NCBI RefSeq assembly: GCF_001183985.1
Contig: NZ_LFZW01000001.1
Span: 2,588,065-2,652,064 of the forward strand
Length of the DNA: 64,000 bases
Direction: 5' to 3'
From: Peribacillus loiseleuriae
Lineage (GTDB): Bacteria; Bacillota; Bacilli; Bacillales; DSM-1321
The stretch's first letter is position 1; every line of letters starts with the position of its first letter. Both the position numbers and the translations under genes were made by a program. This document shows positions 47,208 through 55,965 of the stretch, piece after piece. Under the pieces are notes generated by a model that worked only from the letters and a program-made list of their open reading frames with translations, was not told the origin of the DNA and ran no database searches.

Positions 47208-48180
47208 CTAGGCAGCTTGTCTATGTATTACTGTTGTTTCGTACATAACCCCTAGAATATCAAAGACGGTCTTCTTATACCGATGACATTTGCGACCGTT
47301 CTTTTTGAGCAGCTGATAAAGACGATGCAGAATGTCCAAAAGTTCTTCTTCACCAACTGCTATCGCTTGAAACAATAACGGAAAGTAATCTTTAATCATA
47401 TAAATCGCTTTGTATTCACTCAACTCCTGTTTTTTCTTTTCAAGCAGAAGCTGCCGCATTTGAAACATGGTAGAAGAACAGAGGAGAATGCCGATGAGTT
47501 GTCCATATAAATGGCACTCTAGGCGTTCTTTTTTTATATGTTTACATTCATCAATTTCAAAGAATGACTTCCACGTTTTGAACAAAATTTCAATCTACCA
47601 ACGAAGTGAATACAATGAATGTACGTAGTTCGTCGGTATGCCTTCTAGCGACGTGTTCGTGATATATACATTCATGCCCATTAAACATTTGCTTTTATCT
47701 TTCATGACAATGCCTTTCTTCTTTTCACGTATCTCTTGGTTTTTCAGGCGTATTTGCGTTTGATCGTCGGTTAAACGATGGATAATGACACGTGCTGAAA
47801 GCTTCTGATTTTTGCCAATGTTTTATCTCGGGTATTTCCATCGTGTCACCAGGGGTTAGACCAGACATCATTTGTGTCATATCAAGCTGGATGTATTCTA
47901 TTTGCTTTTTTAACGTGCCATTTTTGAAGTATTCTGGTTCAGGGTTTTTAATATAAATGCGTGTATTCAGCTTCAACCGCGAGATATAGTAAGCCTCTTT
48001 ATCATGAATGGCTTGTAAGTCTCCTAAATCGAAGTAACCAAGATCACGCAAACGTAGATCGCCTGCCTCTACGGTTTCAAGACAGATGGTACCGTATGAA
48101 AACAGGAAAAATCGTTTGCAAGAAGTAGCCGATGCATACGTTGTTGAATTTCCCTGTAACAGTATTCAAAAACAATAACC
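47208..48180 (-). mobile_element. IS4-family transposase, degenerate
   Basis: Fragments run in order on the minus strand: FCLETVEAGDLRLRDLGYFD, IHDKEAYYISRLKLNTRIYI, frameshifts through the region with YVHSLYSLRW-like residues, then [20 protein letters not shown] and [15 protein letters not shown]. This is an IS4/IS231-like DDE transposase missing its N-terminal third. Stop codons and shifts make it inactive. Confidence 0.8.
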
Positions 48181-48264
48181 CGATTATTGACAAGATGGGT
48201 TTATTACAATAAACTAATCAACAAGAGGTCTATCTCGATAAACCAGATAGGGAGGGCGATCAGA

Positions 48265-48627
48265 ATGGAGCCGTATAAATTGTTTGATGCCGAATACAAA
48301 TTTACATGCCTGATTTGGGATAACGAACCTATTAATTCTACTGATCTTGTAAAGCTATGCCTAGCAGAGCTTGGCTGGAAAAAGTCCACAACTTACACTG
48401 TTTTAAGAAAGTTATGTAAACGGGGAAGCCTTAGAAACGAGGAAGCAACGGTCACATCTATTGTTAAAAAAGAGGACGCACAGAAATACGAAAGTCAGAT
48501 GGTTGTTGAAAAATCCTTCAATGGGTCCTTACCGCAGTTTTTAACTGCTTTTCTAGGTGGAAAGGGGATTTCTAATGAGGAAGCCGAAGAGTTGAAACGG
48601 ATTATTGAGGAGGCAACTAAATCATGA
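48265..48627 (+). CDS. BlaI/MecI/CopY-family repressor
   Basis: The protein is 120 aa from the ATG at 48265-48267 with GGAGG 8-9 nt upstream; the longer frame to 48187 has no RBS. The winged helix reads KFTCLIWDNEPINSTDLVKL, ELGWKKSTTYTVLRKLCKRG and VTSIVKKEDAQKYES. The C-terminal dimerisation part has the AFLGG region in which BlaI-type proteins are cleaved. Its TGA overlaps the ATG of the M56 peptidase gene (ATGA), so the pair is translationally coupled. It should be the repressor inactivated by that sensor. Confidence 0.92.
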   Translation: MEPYKLFDAEYKFTCLIWDNEPINSTDLVKLCLAELGWKKSTTYTVLRKLCKRGSLRNEEATVTSIVKKEDAQKYESQMVVEKSFNGSLPQFLTAFLGGKGISNEEAEELKRIIEEATKS

Positions 48628-50084
48628 ACCTGTTTCTTGTAATCCTTAATATGAGCATAACTGCAAGCTTTGTTGCACTTGCAGTTATCATGGTGAGATT
48701 TCTTTTGAGACGCGCTCCTAAAATATTCTCCTATATTCTATGGGCAGCCGTAGCCATCCGACTGATCACCCCTGTTAGTTTTACCTCAAGCTTTAGTATG
48801 TTAGGTTTTATAAAGTTCCAGAAGAAAACTGGCACAGGTTTCATGGAATTTATACCCCAAGAAATTGGGATGCAGAAAAATCCAGTTGTGGATATCGGAA
48901 TTAAAGAGATAAGCCATTTTATAAATTCATCCCTTCCAGTGGCTACCCCGATGGCGAGCGCAAACCCCATGCAAATCATCGTGTGGATCGGAAGTATAAT
49001 TTGGATAACAGGTGTAATCATTTTTTTACTTTTTAGCATTCTGTCTTACTTGAAAATATTAATTAAGGTCCGAACGGCAACATTTGTCAAGGATAATATC
49101 TATGAGACTGACCAAATTGACACACCCTTTGTTTGCGGTTTTCTGAATCCGAAAATATACATCCCAATTGGCATGAGTAATCATGAGCTGTCTTACATTT
49201 TACTACATGAGAAAATTCATATTATAAGACGTGATTATCTGATAAAACCTTTTGCATTTATGCTCCTTATCATTCATTGGTTTAATCCGCTAATGTGGTT
49301 ATCTTACGCACTTATGAGTAAAGATATGGAGATGTCCTGCGATGAAAGTGTTGTTAACAAAATGGGGCATCAGATTAAAGGAAGCTATTCAACCTCATTG
49401 CTTACGCTTTCCGTTAGAAAAAAAGGGTTACTAACTGGTAGTCCACTTGCTTTTGGAGAGAGCAATGTGAAGGCAAGAATTAAAAATATTCTTACTTACC
49501 GTCAACCTTCTAAGAGGATGATTGCAATCTATATACTCGCTATTGTAGCCTTAGTTGTAGGATGTACGTCCAATCCGATGCCTTTGCAGCAATCGCCACA
49601 GGAATCCTCGCAGCCATTATATTCAGGATATAATATAGATAAGCTAATGGAGAACAAAACACTTTATGTTGGTAGCGCTAGTAAGGTAGGTGGACTCATT
49701 GGTGGAATGGCCAAACCAACAGGTGTTGAATGGAATGGGATGGCACTTCAAACAACAGCTCAGCCTTATGGAGTAACGATCAATTATATAATGAATGACT
49801 CTATTCATGGGATGGAGGAAAGGGAAATAAATAACGAAGTTTTCCTTCGTAATTCCATTCTACTATTAAGCCTCATTGATAACGTCGATATTATAACCTA
49901 TTCGTTTGTTGACAACTCGGGGCAAAATGATGATATGGTTAATACCTTTACGTTCACAAGAGAACAGGCAGACAAACTATTTGGGGAGGATGTCAGGCAT
50001 TATGCTAAAGATGAAACAGGCCTGCGACAATTGATTGATCGTTTAGACAATATGCACTTCAATGAAACCAATAACACCCCTTAA
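48624..50084 (+). CDS. BlaR1-type M56 membrane metallopeptidase with C-terminal DUF4825-like domain
   Basis: The 486-aa protein has N-terminal membrane helices (LFLVILNMSITASFVALAVI; IVWIGSIIWITGVIIFLLFS). The zinc-protease motif is HEKIHIIRRDYLIKPF, with the downstream Glu in MEMSCDESV. Another membrane helix (IAIYILAIVALVVGCTS) follows. The extracellular part (~330-486) has GYNIDKLMENKTLYVGSASK and is DUF4825-like, not a penicillin-binding sensor. The ligand is therefore probably not a beta-lactam in the classical way. It is expected to cleave the BlaI-like repressor on stimulation. No beta-lactamase gene is adjacent. Confidence 0.88.
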   Translation: MNLFLVILNMSITASFVALAVIMVRFLLRRAPKIFSYILWAAVAIRLITPVSFTSSFSMLGFIKFQKKTGTGFMEFIPQEIGMQKNPVVDIGIKEISHFINSSLPVATPMASANPMQIIVWIGSIIWITGVIIFLLFSILSYLKILIKVRTATFVKDNIYETDQIDTPFVCGFLNPKIYIPIGMSNHELSYILLHEKIHIIRRDYLIKPFAFMLLIIHWFNPLMWLSYALMSKDMEMSCDESVVNKMGHQIKGSYSTSLLTLSVRKKGLLTGSPLAFGESNVKARIKNILTYRQPSKRMIAIYILAIVALVVGCTSNPMPLQQSPQESSQPLYSGYNIDKLMENKTLYVGSASKVGGLIGGMAKPTGVEWNGMALQTTAQPYGVTINYIMNDSIHGMEEREINNEVFLRNSILLLSLIDNVDIITYSFVDNSGQNDDMVNTFTFTREQADKLFGEDVRHYAKDETGLRQLIDRLDNMHFNETNNTP

Positions 50085-50218
50085 TGTATATCATTGAAAA
50101 TACGCCCTAGCGGGGGATACCTTAATTGGATCACACATAGCGCGAATGTTATTCTTTTAATAGACGCTATTCTGAAGTAATGAGAAATTGGGCTTTTTAA
50201 TATTGTAATTTCTTTAAC

Positions 50219-50252
50219 GTTGTAAATCCGCATTTTCCTGACGCTACCCCTA
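50219..50252 (+). repeat. 35-bp repeat, third copy
   Basis: GTTGTAAATCCGCATTTTCC and on to TGACGCTACCCCTA matches 19446-19480 and the inverse of 16912-16946. A degenerate fourth copy lies near 52045-52078. Confidence 0.7.
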
Positions 50253-50282
50253 TAAAAGATTGGATATAAATATTAAGTAACC

Positions 50283-50318
50283 CAGCTATCTTCTCATGTG
50301 GAGATAGCTGATTTTTTT
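50283..50318 (+). terminator. intrinsic terminator downstream of the BlaR1-like gene
   Basis: CAGCTATCT / AGATAGCTG with the TCTCATGTGG loop region and a seven-T run. The remainder of 50085-50529 holds repeat DNA only. Confidence 0.75.
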
Positions 50319-50529
50319 AAAAATTGAATGTGCAAAATAACGCTTAAAACCAACGCAAATTATCGGTCAAAGTGACAATATTGATAATTCAACATTCCCA
50401 AAACGGTGTCATTTCTTATAAGTTATAACACTATTAAAGTAAAAAAAGACCACCTCGTATGAGATGGATACCTTTTACTTTATTAAACTAAATCCCCCTT
50501 CGATTGTCGAACTTTTGATATAAGGTTAC

Positions 50530-51114
50530 TTATTCTAAATTATTAAGGTCAAAACGTGCTATTTCTTCATCCTCAACTAAAATAACTAATGTTGCATCCA
50601 ATGCACTTCTTTTTAACTTATCTAATTGTTCTTGCGAAGGTGCTTTCTTTAATTCTGGATTATCTTCTAATGCTCCTAATTCGAAATTTAGCGAATATTC
50701 ACCTTCCTGGTTAGGTTCGAGAATTGAGGAAATCTGTTTAACAATCCCTAAATGTGCTTGTTCTCTTTTTTCTTCATTTAAAATGTTAAAACCCATTACT
50801 TCTTTAGAAACATCTTGCAATTCTTTGTTAGGTTTAATAACAATTTTTATGCCATCTTCAAACTCATATGTCTCTGTATTCATTTTTTCTGCACTTCCAA
50901 GTGTACTCTTGCCTATATTTTTTAATACAAAATCGTAACTTAGAGATACAGGCTGAATGATTTCGCCTTTACTTTCTCCCGACATAATTTCAGTTCCGCC
51001 TAACCTATCATCTCGAATTTCAACGGATGCTCCCATAAGTTCTAAAGAAGGTTTAGCTGAACATCCTGTCAAGAGTATTAGAACTGTGGAAATACTTACA
51101 ACAAACTTGGACAT
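50530..51114 (-). CDS. lipoprotein of unknown function
   Basis: The protein is 194 aa from the ATG at 51112-51114 (GGGAAAGGA upstream); starts 5 or 9 codons further up are possible. The signal peptide and lipobox are in VLILLTGCSAK. The mature part is an acidic beta-rich domain (LMGASVEIRDDRLGGTEIMS, SYDFVLKNIGKSTLGSAEKM, NQEGEYSLNFELGAL) like DUF4352/immunoglobulin-type lipoproteins. No family assigned with certainty. Confidence 0.7.
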   Translation of the reverse strand: MSKFVVSISTVLILLTGCSAKPSLELMGASVEIRDDRLGGTEIMSGESKGEIIQPVSLSYDFVLKNIGKSTLGSAEKMNTETYEFEDGIKIVIKPNKELQDVSKEVMGFNILNEEKREQAHLGIVKQISSILEPNQEGEYSLNFELGALEDNPELKKAPSQEQLDKLKRSALDATLVILVEDEEIARFDLNNLE

Positions 51115-51167
51115 TCCTTTCCCTCTCATTATAGAAGCCATCTCCTTTCCTTTATTTTTATACGTTT

Positions 51168-51584
51168 CTAAAAACTTGCAGGATCCCTTAGAAATGCCAT
51201 TTTTCTAATGTGGATATCCATAATTATTGACACAATAAAAGCAATCCACATTAAAAATGTTGAAGGTAACATCATAATTCCAACTCCAAAATTATCATCA
51301 TCTAAAGGAAAATAGTTTCGGATATTTGTTGTGTAAATTACTAAAATATACATTATTCCATTAATAAACGGAATATAAAATACATATTTCCATCTACCAA
51401 ATTCAAAATTCCTTGCTATAAAGTAACATATTGGTCCATAAGCTATGAAAGAAATTACAGTGATAGTTCCTGAGAAGATTGTCCCTTGGTTAAGACTGAA
51501 TATTGCACCTTCATTAAATATTACATATGCAATTGTAGTTATAAATAAATGTAAAATTATTCCTATTTTTTCATCACTACTCAC
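51168..51584 (-). CDS. four-helix membrane protein, unknown
   Basis: The 138-aa product starts at GTG 51582-51584 (weak AGCAGG upstream). It has four hydrophobic segments (IGIILHLFITTIAYVIF, TITVISFIAYGPICYFIA, YVFYIPFINGIMYILVIY and MLPSTFLMWIAFIVSIIM). It lies 53 bp upstream of the lipoprotein gene on the same strand, so it is probably co-transcribed. Unrecognised. Confidence 0.6.
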   Translation of the reverse strand: MSSDEKIGIILHLFITTIAYVIFNEGAIFSLNQGTIFSGTITVISFIAYGPICYFIARNFEFGRWKYVFYIPFINGIMYILVIYTTNIRNYFPLDDDNFGVGIMMLPSTFLMWIAFIVSIIMDIHIRKMAFLRDPASF

Positions 51585-51865
51585 CTGCTCTTAGATTCAT
51601 AATAACTTTATACCAAATAACCAATTCACAAATCCACACACCCTTCCATTATATGTATTCTTTCAATTAAAAACATCAAAGAAAAATACTAGTTCTTTCA
51701 AAAAAAGGTGCATTAGTTAGCGGTTTTAAAGAGTTCGCAACTTTCGGACCCTTGCTATTACTAGGTTTTGTGTTTATTGGTTGTTTATTGTTCACAAGGT
51801 CATTAATAAAAAAATATTTACATATATTTACCAAAAAATATATTTTTTTACACTTTAATAGGTTT

Positions 51866-51871
51866 GATGAT
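51866..51871 (+). promoter_or_regulatory. -10 box of a promoter for the 36-aa peptide
   Basis: TATAAT follows TTTACA at 18-bp spacing, about 50 bp before the ATG at 51924. Confidence 0.4.
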
Positions 51872-51923
51872 ATAATTATGCTAATAGTAATTAGATAAAT
51901 TTGTAGAATGAAAGGAGTCTTAT

Positions 51924-52034
51924 ATGGGTTGGATCTACCTTATTTTTGCAATTATTGCGACAGGATGCGGACTTTGGGGATTGGTAGCTAGAGCGAAATG
52001 GATGGAGGGGCAATCTAAGAAAATTAAGAAGTGA
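51924..52034 (+). CDS. 36-aa membrane peptide
   Basis: ATG with AAAGGAG 7-8 nt upstream and a promoter-like TTTACA/TATAAT before it. The peptide MGWIYLIFAIIATGCGLWG then LVARAKWMEGQSKKIKK has one hydrophobic segment and a basic tail. The first ten residues recall the start of small multidrug resistance proteins, but the rest does not. A terminator follows at 52075. It could be a true small protein, an SMR stub or a hydrophobic type I toxin-like peptide. Confidence 0.5.
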   Translation: MGWIYLIFAIIATGCGLWGLVARAKWMEGQSKKIKK

Positions 52035-52074
52035 GTATCTCTTATCGGAATCTTTTCCTGATGCCACCCTATAT

Positions 52075-52112
52075 AAAAAAGAGATGGGCAAAAATCTCCC
52101 GATCTCTTTTTC
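52075..52112. terminator. terminator after the 36-aa peptide
   Basis: AAAAAGAGATGGG / CCCGATCTCTTTTT around an AAAAATCT loop. Confidence 0.75.
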
Positions 52113-52141
52113 TATTTATTGTGCTTGCTTTAATGGTTGCT

Positions 52142-52900
52142 CTAAGGCGCTGTAAGCTGTGTCTTTAAACTTAAATAGATTTTATCTTTGTTAGCTAAGT
52201 AAATGCTCTCCAATGGTAACCTGTGAGCCTTTGTGATTGTTTTTAGCTCCTTTTGTTTGGATGGCGGTAGTGTTTTTATAAAATTGTAATCGTCTTTAAT
52301 CTTAGATAGTTTCTTCTTATCTGGCTTGCTTATTGGCAAATCATCAATGTTAGGGATTATGATATATTTTTTTAGATGTTTAAGAATGAAGGTGTCCTGC
52401 ATAGCGTGGAGCTTCATTGTTTCGGTCGTAGATGGCTATTTTGATGGCGACCTACTTTTAAGTTTTCCAAGGTATTCAGTGTCCCATTTTTCTTGGAAAT
52501 CAAATTGTACATTTCCGTGGTGCTTAATGATCATACTTTTTTCTTGTGGTGTCTTGAAATCGAATGCCAGGTCTATACGTTTAATATTCCAGTCTATTTC
52601 GTTTATGACCTCAGCTAATGAATATGGCATGTTATCTGTTGTTGTGATCCCTCTTTGTAGCTGTATAGTTATGATCGTAATGCATATAGGTAAAGGTGTT
52701 GGATGGCAGAGCATGTAAAGTGAATCCTAAACCCTTTGTAGCTATCTGGTCTATTCTTATTTAAGGTACATCTGTCGTATATGCAATCTCGCTGTTTTTC
52801 ATCTAGCTTGGCTGTACCCCTATTAGCACGGAAGACTTGAAAATGAAATGGTGGAACCGCTGCTAACTTCCCATTATGGTGGATATACGTTTCTAATCCG
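52142..52900 (-). pseudogene. plasmid replication initiator (Rep_trans-like) remnant
   Basis: Minus-strand frames in order read TFTYMHYDHNYTATKRDHNN, AEVINEIDWNIKRIDLAFDF, FDFQEKWDTEYLGKLKSRS, KIAIYDRNNEAPRYAGHLHS, then IIIPNIDDLPISKPDKKKL to the C-terminus SLKTQLTAP. The NIKRIDLAFDF strand and the SKIAIYDRNxE strand are characteristic of rolling-circle replication initiators. At least three frameshifts are needed. It suggests an integrated small plasmid or ICE fragment. Confidence 0.5.
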
Positions 52901-52950
52901 ACTGCGGAACAGCATCTTTTCACCCTTCTAAAAATAAACAAGATAAAAAC

Positions 52951-53060
52951 GTGATCCCTCCCCATTCCGACATAACATTTAGGCGACTTTCTTCGCTTCG
53001 GTATCCAGGGGGGAAATCGAAAGTTAATCCATATATTTTACATTTTTATACTTTAAGTCG
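52951..53060 (+). pseudogene. D12-class DNA adenine methylase, N-terminal stub
   Basis: The plus-strand frame ITFRRLSSLRYPGGKSKVNP then YILHF matches the PGGK nucleotide-binding start of D12-class (Dam-like) adenine methyltransferases. It then loses similarity. Only about 25 residues support the call. Confidence 0.4.
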
Positions 53061-53117
53061 TTTCTACATCCTTCCTGAAAATAAAATCAAAATTATGAAG
53101 AGATTATCTACATACAT

Positions 53118-53161
53118 AAAAAAAGATCATGTTTTTATCTTTTTTCAAAACATGATCTTTC
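53118..53161 (-). terminator. terminator of the TerD-transglutaminase gene
   Basis: AAAGATCATGTTTT / AAAACATGATCTTT, with a loop of about 11-12 nt and A/T tails on both sides. Confidence 0.8.
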
Positions 53162-53164
53162 TAT

Positions 53165-54454
53165 TTAGTTCCTTATCGTAATACTTTTAGAAGCAACTGG
53201 GAATTTACTATAATTCCATGAGTGCGTTTCTCTGGTTTTTGAATCACTAATTAAAAAATAATCATAATGGATTTGATTACTTCCTATTGGATCGTCCCAC
53301 GTACAATCCATGTGATACCATTCACCATCAATCTTTACCATATTCCAAGCATGTAGGCCTCTTTTACCCGTTTGCCTAGTTTGAGCCTCTCCATGAATAA
53401 TAATGGATTCTATAGATACTTCGTTTAATAATCGATAAGCTAACTGTGCATATCCCTGACAAACTGTTCGCCTTTTGATCAATGCTGCATAAGCGGTGTA
53501 CTCAGTTAGAGTTTGATCATATTCTACAGATTGAACAATAAAGTCGTGAACTGCTTTTACTTTTTCAAGTGGTGATAGATTCATAGGAATTGTTTGTATA
53601 ATTTCTTTAATTTTGCGGTCTACCACTAATTCTTGTTCTTTCGTCGTGCGATATTCCATTGTCAGATTAATTGTGTTATGACCATTCAAATGTGAAATTT
53701 GAAATTGTTGCGATTTGATAGAACGTTCTAAATAATGATCCTTTTCACAGATGTTTCGAAAAGCTTGATTAATCACCTGTTTTGATTGTTCCATGCCTTT
53801 ATTTTCTATAATTAGTTGAAAAGCTGTTAGACGGTTGACCATGTTTTCGTATAGGATTCTTTCTATATCCAAGCTATCAGAAGAAAACGCAGGAGTTGTT
53901 TCTTGCAAGTCGGAAGGGTCTTCTACGGTTAATCCATATTCTTTACAAATATCCGCTAGCCCCCCAAAGTAGCCACTTCCCACAGCGTTGATTTTCCATT
54001 GGTTTTTATAACGATAAAGTTCAAATAAAATCAAAGCTGTTTCATTTGTAAAGTCATCCATTCGAAAAGTTAGAAGTGGTAAATGAGTATAACCATTTCG
54101 TATTTGTAAACGGAGTTGAGAAATGTTCTGGAAGGTTTGTTTCGTATGAGCGGATTCATGGATCGTTAATACGAATGGAATTTTTTGAATATGACTAGAT
54201 ACTCGTTCTAAGTTCACTTCATATTGCTCTTGTTGGGTAGAGACAGGCATCAATCTAATAACAGATTGATTAGAAGAGCACGGGTTGTTATAAAAAATCA
54301 TATCCGAATCTTGTTTAACCTTTCCATCACTAGCTACTAAAAAAGCCGAACCATCCATATCATAAATTGCAGGAGCATCCCATCTTAATTCAATATCTAA
54401 TTTTTTTACCGTCGATTCTATTAAATATTTCTCTCCCTTTTTTATTGTTTTCAT
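53165..54454 (-). CDS. TerD-domain / transglutaminase-like fusion protein
   Basis: The 429-aa cytosolic protein (no signal peptide) has two recognisable parts. Residues ~1-185 are a TerD (tellurium-resistance/stress) domain: IKKGEKYLIE, the Ca-binding YDMDGSAFLVASDGKV, FVLTIHESAHTKQTFQNISQ, FTNETALILFELYRYKNQWK and AVGSGYFGGLADICKEYGL. After a linker of ~100 residues, residues ~290-415 form a transglutaminase-like cysteine protease fold. The triad is visible: Cys332 in RRTVCQGYAQLAYRLL, His368 in GLHAWNMVKIDGEWYHMDCT, and Asp383. No other ter gene is nearby. Only a weak AAAAGTGAGGTG lies before ATG. The combination points to a Ca-linked stress protein with protease or protein-modifying activity (inference). 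Confidence 0.85.
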   Translation of the reverse strand: MKTIKKGEKYLIESTVKKLDIELRWDAPAIYDMDGSAFLVASDGKVKQDSDMIFYNNPCSSNQSVIRLMPVSTQQEQYEVNLERVSSHIQKIPFVLTIHESAHTKQTFQNISQLRLQIRNGYTHLPLLTFRMDDFTNETALILFELYRYKNQWKINAVGSGYFGGLADICKEYGLTVEDPSDLQETTPAFSSDSLDIERILYENMVNRLTAFQLIIENKGMEQSKQVINQAFRNICEKDHYLERSIKSQQFQISHLNGHNTINLTMEYRTTKEQELVVDRKIKEIIQTIPMNLSPLEKVKAVHDFIVQSVEYDQTLTEYTAYAALIKRRTVCQGYAQLAYRLLNEVSIESIIIHGEAQTRQTGKRGLHAWNMVKIDGEWYHMDCTWDDPIGSNQIHYDYFLISDSKTRETHSWNYSKFPVASKSITIRN

Positions 54455-54539
54455 GGTGACACCTCACTTTTGGTCTATATATTTACATTTTATCATTTTC
54501 CGAAAGAAGACTCCCTCTTCAATCGTGTGAAGGGTGTAG

Positions 54540-54840
54540 CCCAGATTGCAATTTTCCAGAGAGTTATCACGCTTTATTCGTCGGGGGAAGTAAGCCTTCT
54601 GATTGGACGATCATTCCACCCTCCAAGGAAGAGCTTGTAAAATATCTGAATGAACAGCTTCAAGAATTATCTAAGATTTCTCCAAAGGTTTTAGATCATA
54701 TACTTGAACCTCCTGTGCAACTTGGGCCTATGAAGTTTGAAAGATTCGGTGAATTATTTAACTTTTCATTCATTCATGAAACAAAGCGTTCAAATATGAT
54801 TTTCTGCTTATTGAAAGTCATAAAACACGAGCAAGGTTAA
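54540..54840 (+). pseudogene. DinB-like protein, C-terminal fragment
   Basis: The open frame CEGCSPDCNFPESYHALFVG, SKPSDWTIIPPSKEELVKYL, PMKFERFGELFNFSFIHETK, ending FCLLKVIKHEQG and TAA, resembles the C-terminal half of DinB/YfiT-type four-helix proteins (HETxH-like metal site partly kept as FIHETK). No start codon or N-terminus is present. Confidence 0.4.
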
Positions 54841-54848
54841 AAGTCATT

Positions 54849-54871
54849 AGCCCTAGAGATAGGGCTTTTTA
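54849..54871 (+). terminator. intrinsic terminator
   Basis: AGCCCT / AGGGCT with the AGAGAT loop and TTTTT, just after the DinB-like fragment. Confidence 0.7.
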
Positions 54872-55063
54872 TTATGGTTCAATAGTTGATTAAATGAATC
54901 AATTTCATAATGCATCTATTCAAAAAACTGTAGACTAACCCAATCCAAGAATCCATTTTTAAAAATTATTAAGCTGCCAGTGCCAGCTGTTAAGCTTGTC
55001 TGTTTAACCGATCGCAAGTGTAGCTTTAAAATAAAGTTTGATCATTTCAGTAATCCTTATTAA

Positions 55064-55751
55064 ACTAGTCGAGTAGAAGGGAACCTCTCTACCTTGCGGT
55101 AGATTGTGTTCCTCCCCCCTCACAGAACCGTGCTTGCGCTATTTACGCACACGGCTCCTCCTAGTCACCATTCACAAAATATAGCTAATCTCTTTCGCTC
55201 AGATTTTGCTAATTCTGCTATCCTTAATAGTTTTGTGTCCATTTATTATCCCTACCTCTGCGTGTAGTAAATGTGTCCCTAGTAAGGGTGATAACTTGGT
55301 AGCAGCCTTTCCTCCATCGGCATTACCCAACTTCATTGGTACTACGCTGCTATCCGACTCCCTACAACGGCATTTGGCTTCCTTGCTTATTATCGCTTGT
55401 ACACCATACTCTTCTATAAGAAGAAAAGACCGGTAGGGCCTCCCGAGTTGCCGTATCATATCAATGTGTGACGTGCCAAGGTCTCTGACTCCAGAGAGGT
55501 TCTATCCTTCTTGCCTTTAACGATGGATAAAATGTAGCTTTCTGCTGTGCTTAAGGCATCAGCCCTCTCGATTTACTAACATTATGGAGCTCAATCCCTT
55601 CAACCATTTGGCTTTCGGCCCGCCACCTAACTGTCTACGCTTAAAGGCTAATGTTACCATTAGCCCTCCAAGACTCGCTACGAGTGAATGGCTAGTTCTT
55701 TCTCGACGGGAATCCCACCCGCTATATGATACGACCTAGGCTCGGCCGCAC
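55064..55751 (-). mobile_element. ORF-less group II intron, copy 2
   Basis: It is 688 nt, same orientation and boundaries as 11430-12116. It differs by one inserted base near the domain V side and a few substitutions (for example at the positions equivalent to 11641 and 11731), so identity is about 99%. It has the same GTGCG 5' end, domain V/VI and 3' end. It splits a member of the intergenic repeat family: GTTTGATCATTTCAGTAATC ... on one side and CACCCCGTTAGTTGAAC on the other. No maturase frame is present. Confidence 0.88.
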
Positions 55752-55862
55752 AAGCACCCCGTTAGTTGAACTAGCACCTTCTCTTCTATTACAAATTTGT
55801 GCAGTAAGGTTTGACGAACAGATGATTCATTTGTTACAATCTCCCTACTAAATAGGAAAAGG

Positions 55863-55925
55863 ATGAGGACGATGGTTCGTCGTTTGAAACGGTTTAAGAA
55901 TGTTGCTACGGCATTAAGCTTCTAA
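55863..55925 (+). CDS. possible 20-aa leader peptide
   Basis: ATG preceded by GGAAAAGG; the peptide MRTMVRRLKRFKNVATALSF is Arg/Lys-rich and ends 40 bp before the acetyltransferase start. Leader peptides of this sort can control antibiotic-modification genes by ribosome stalling, but no alternative RNA hairpins were worked out. Confidence 0.2.
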   Translation: MRTMVRRLKRFKNVATALSF

Positions 55926-55965
55926 GTAAAAAATGATTTATACTACTTAGGAGCGAGGGAAAAAA

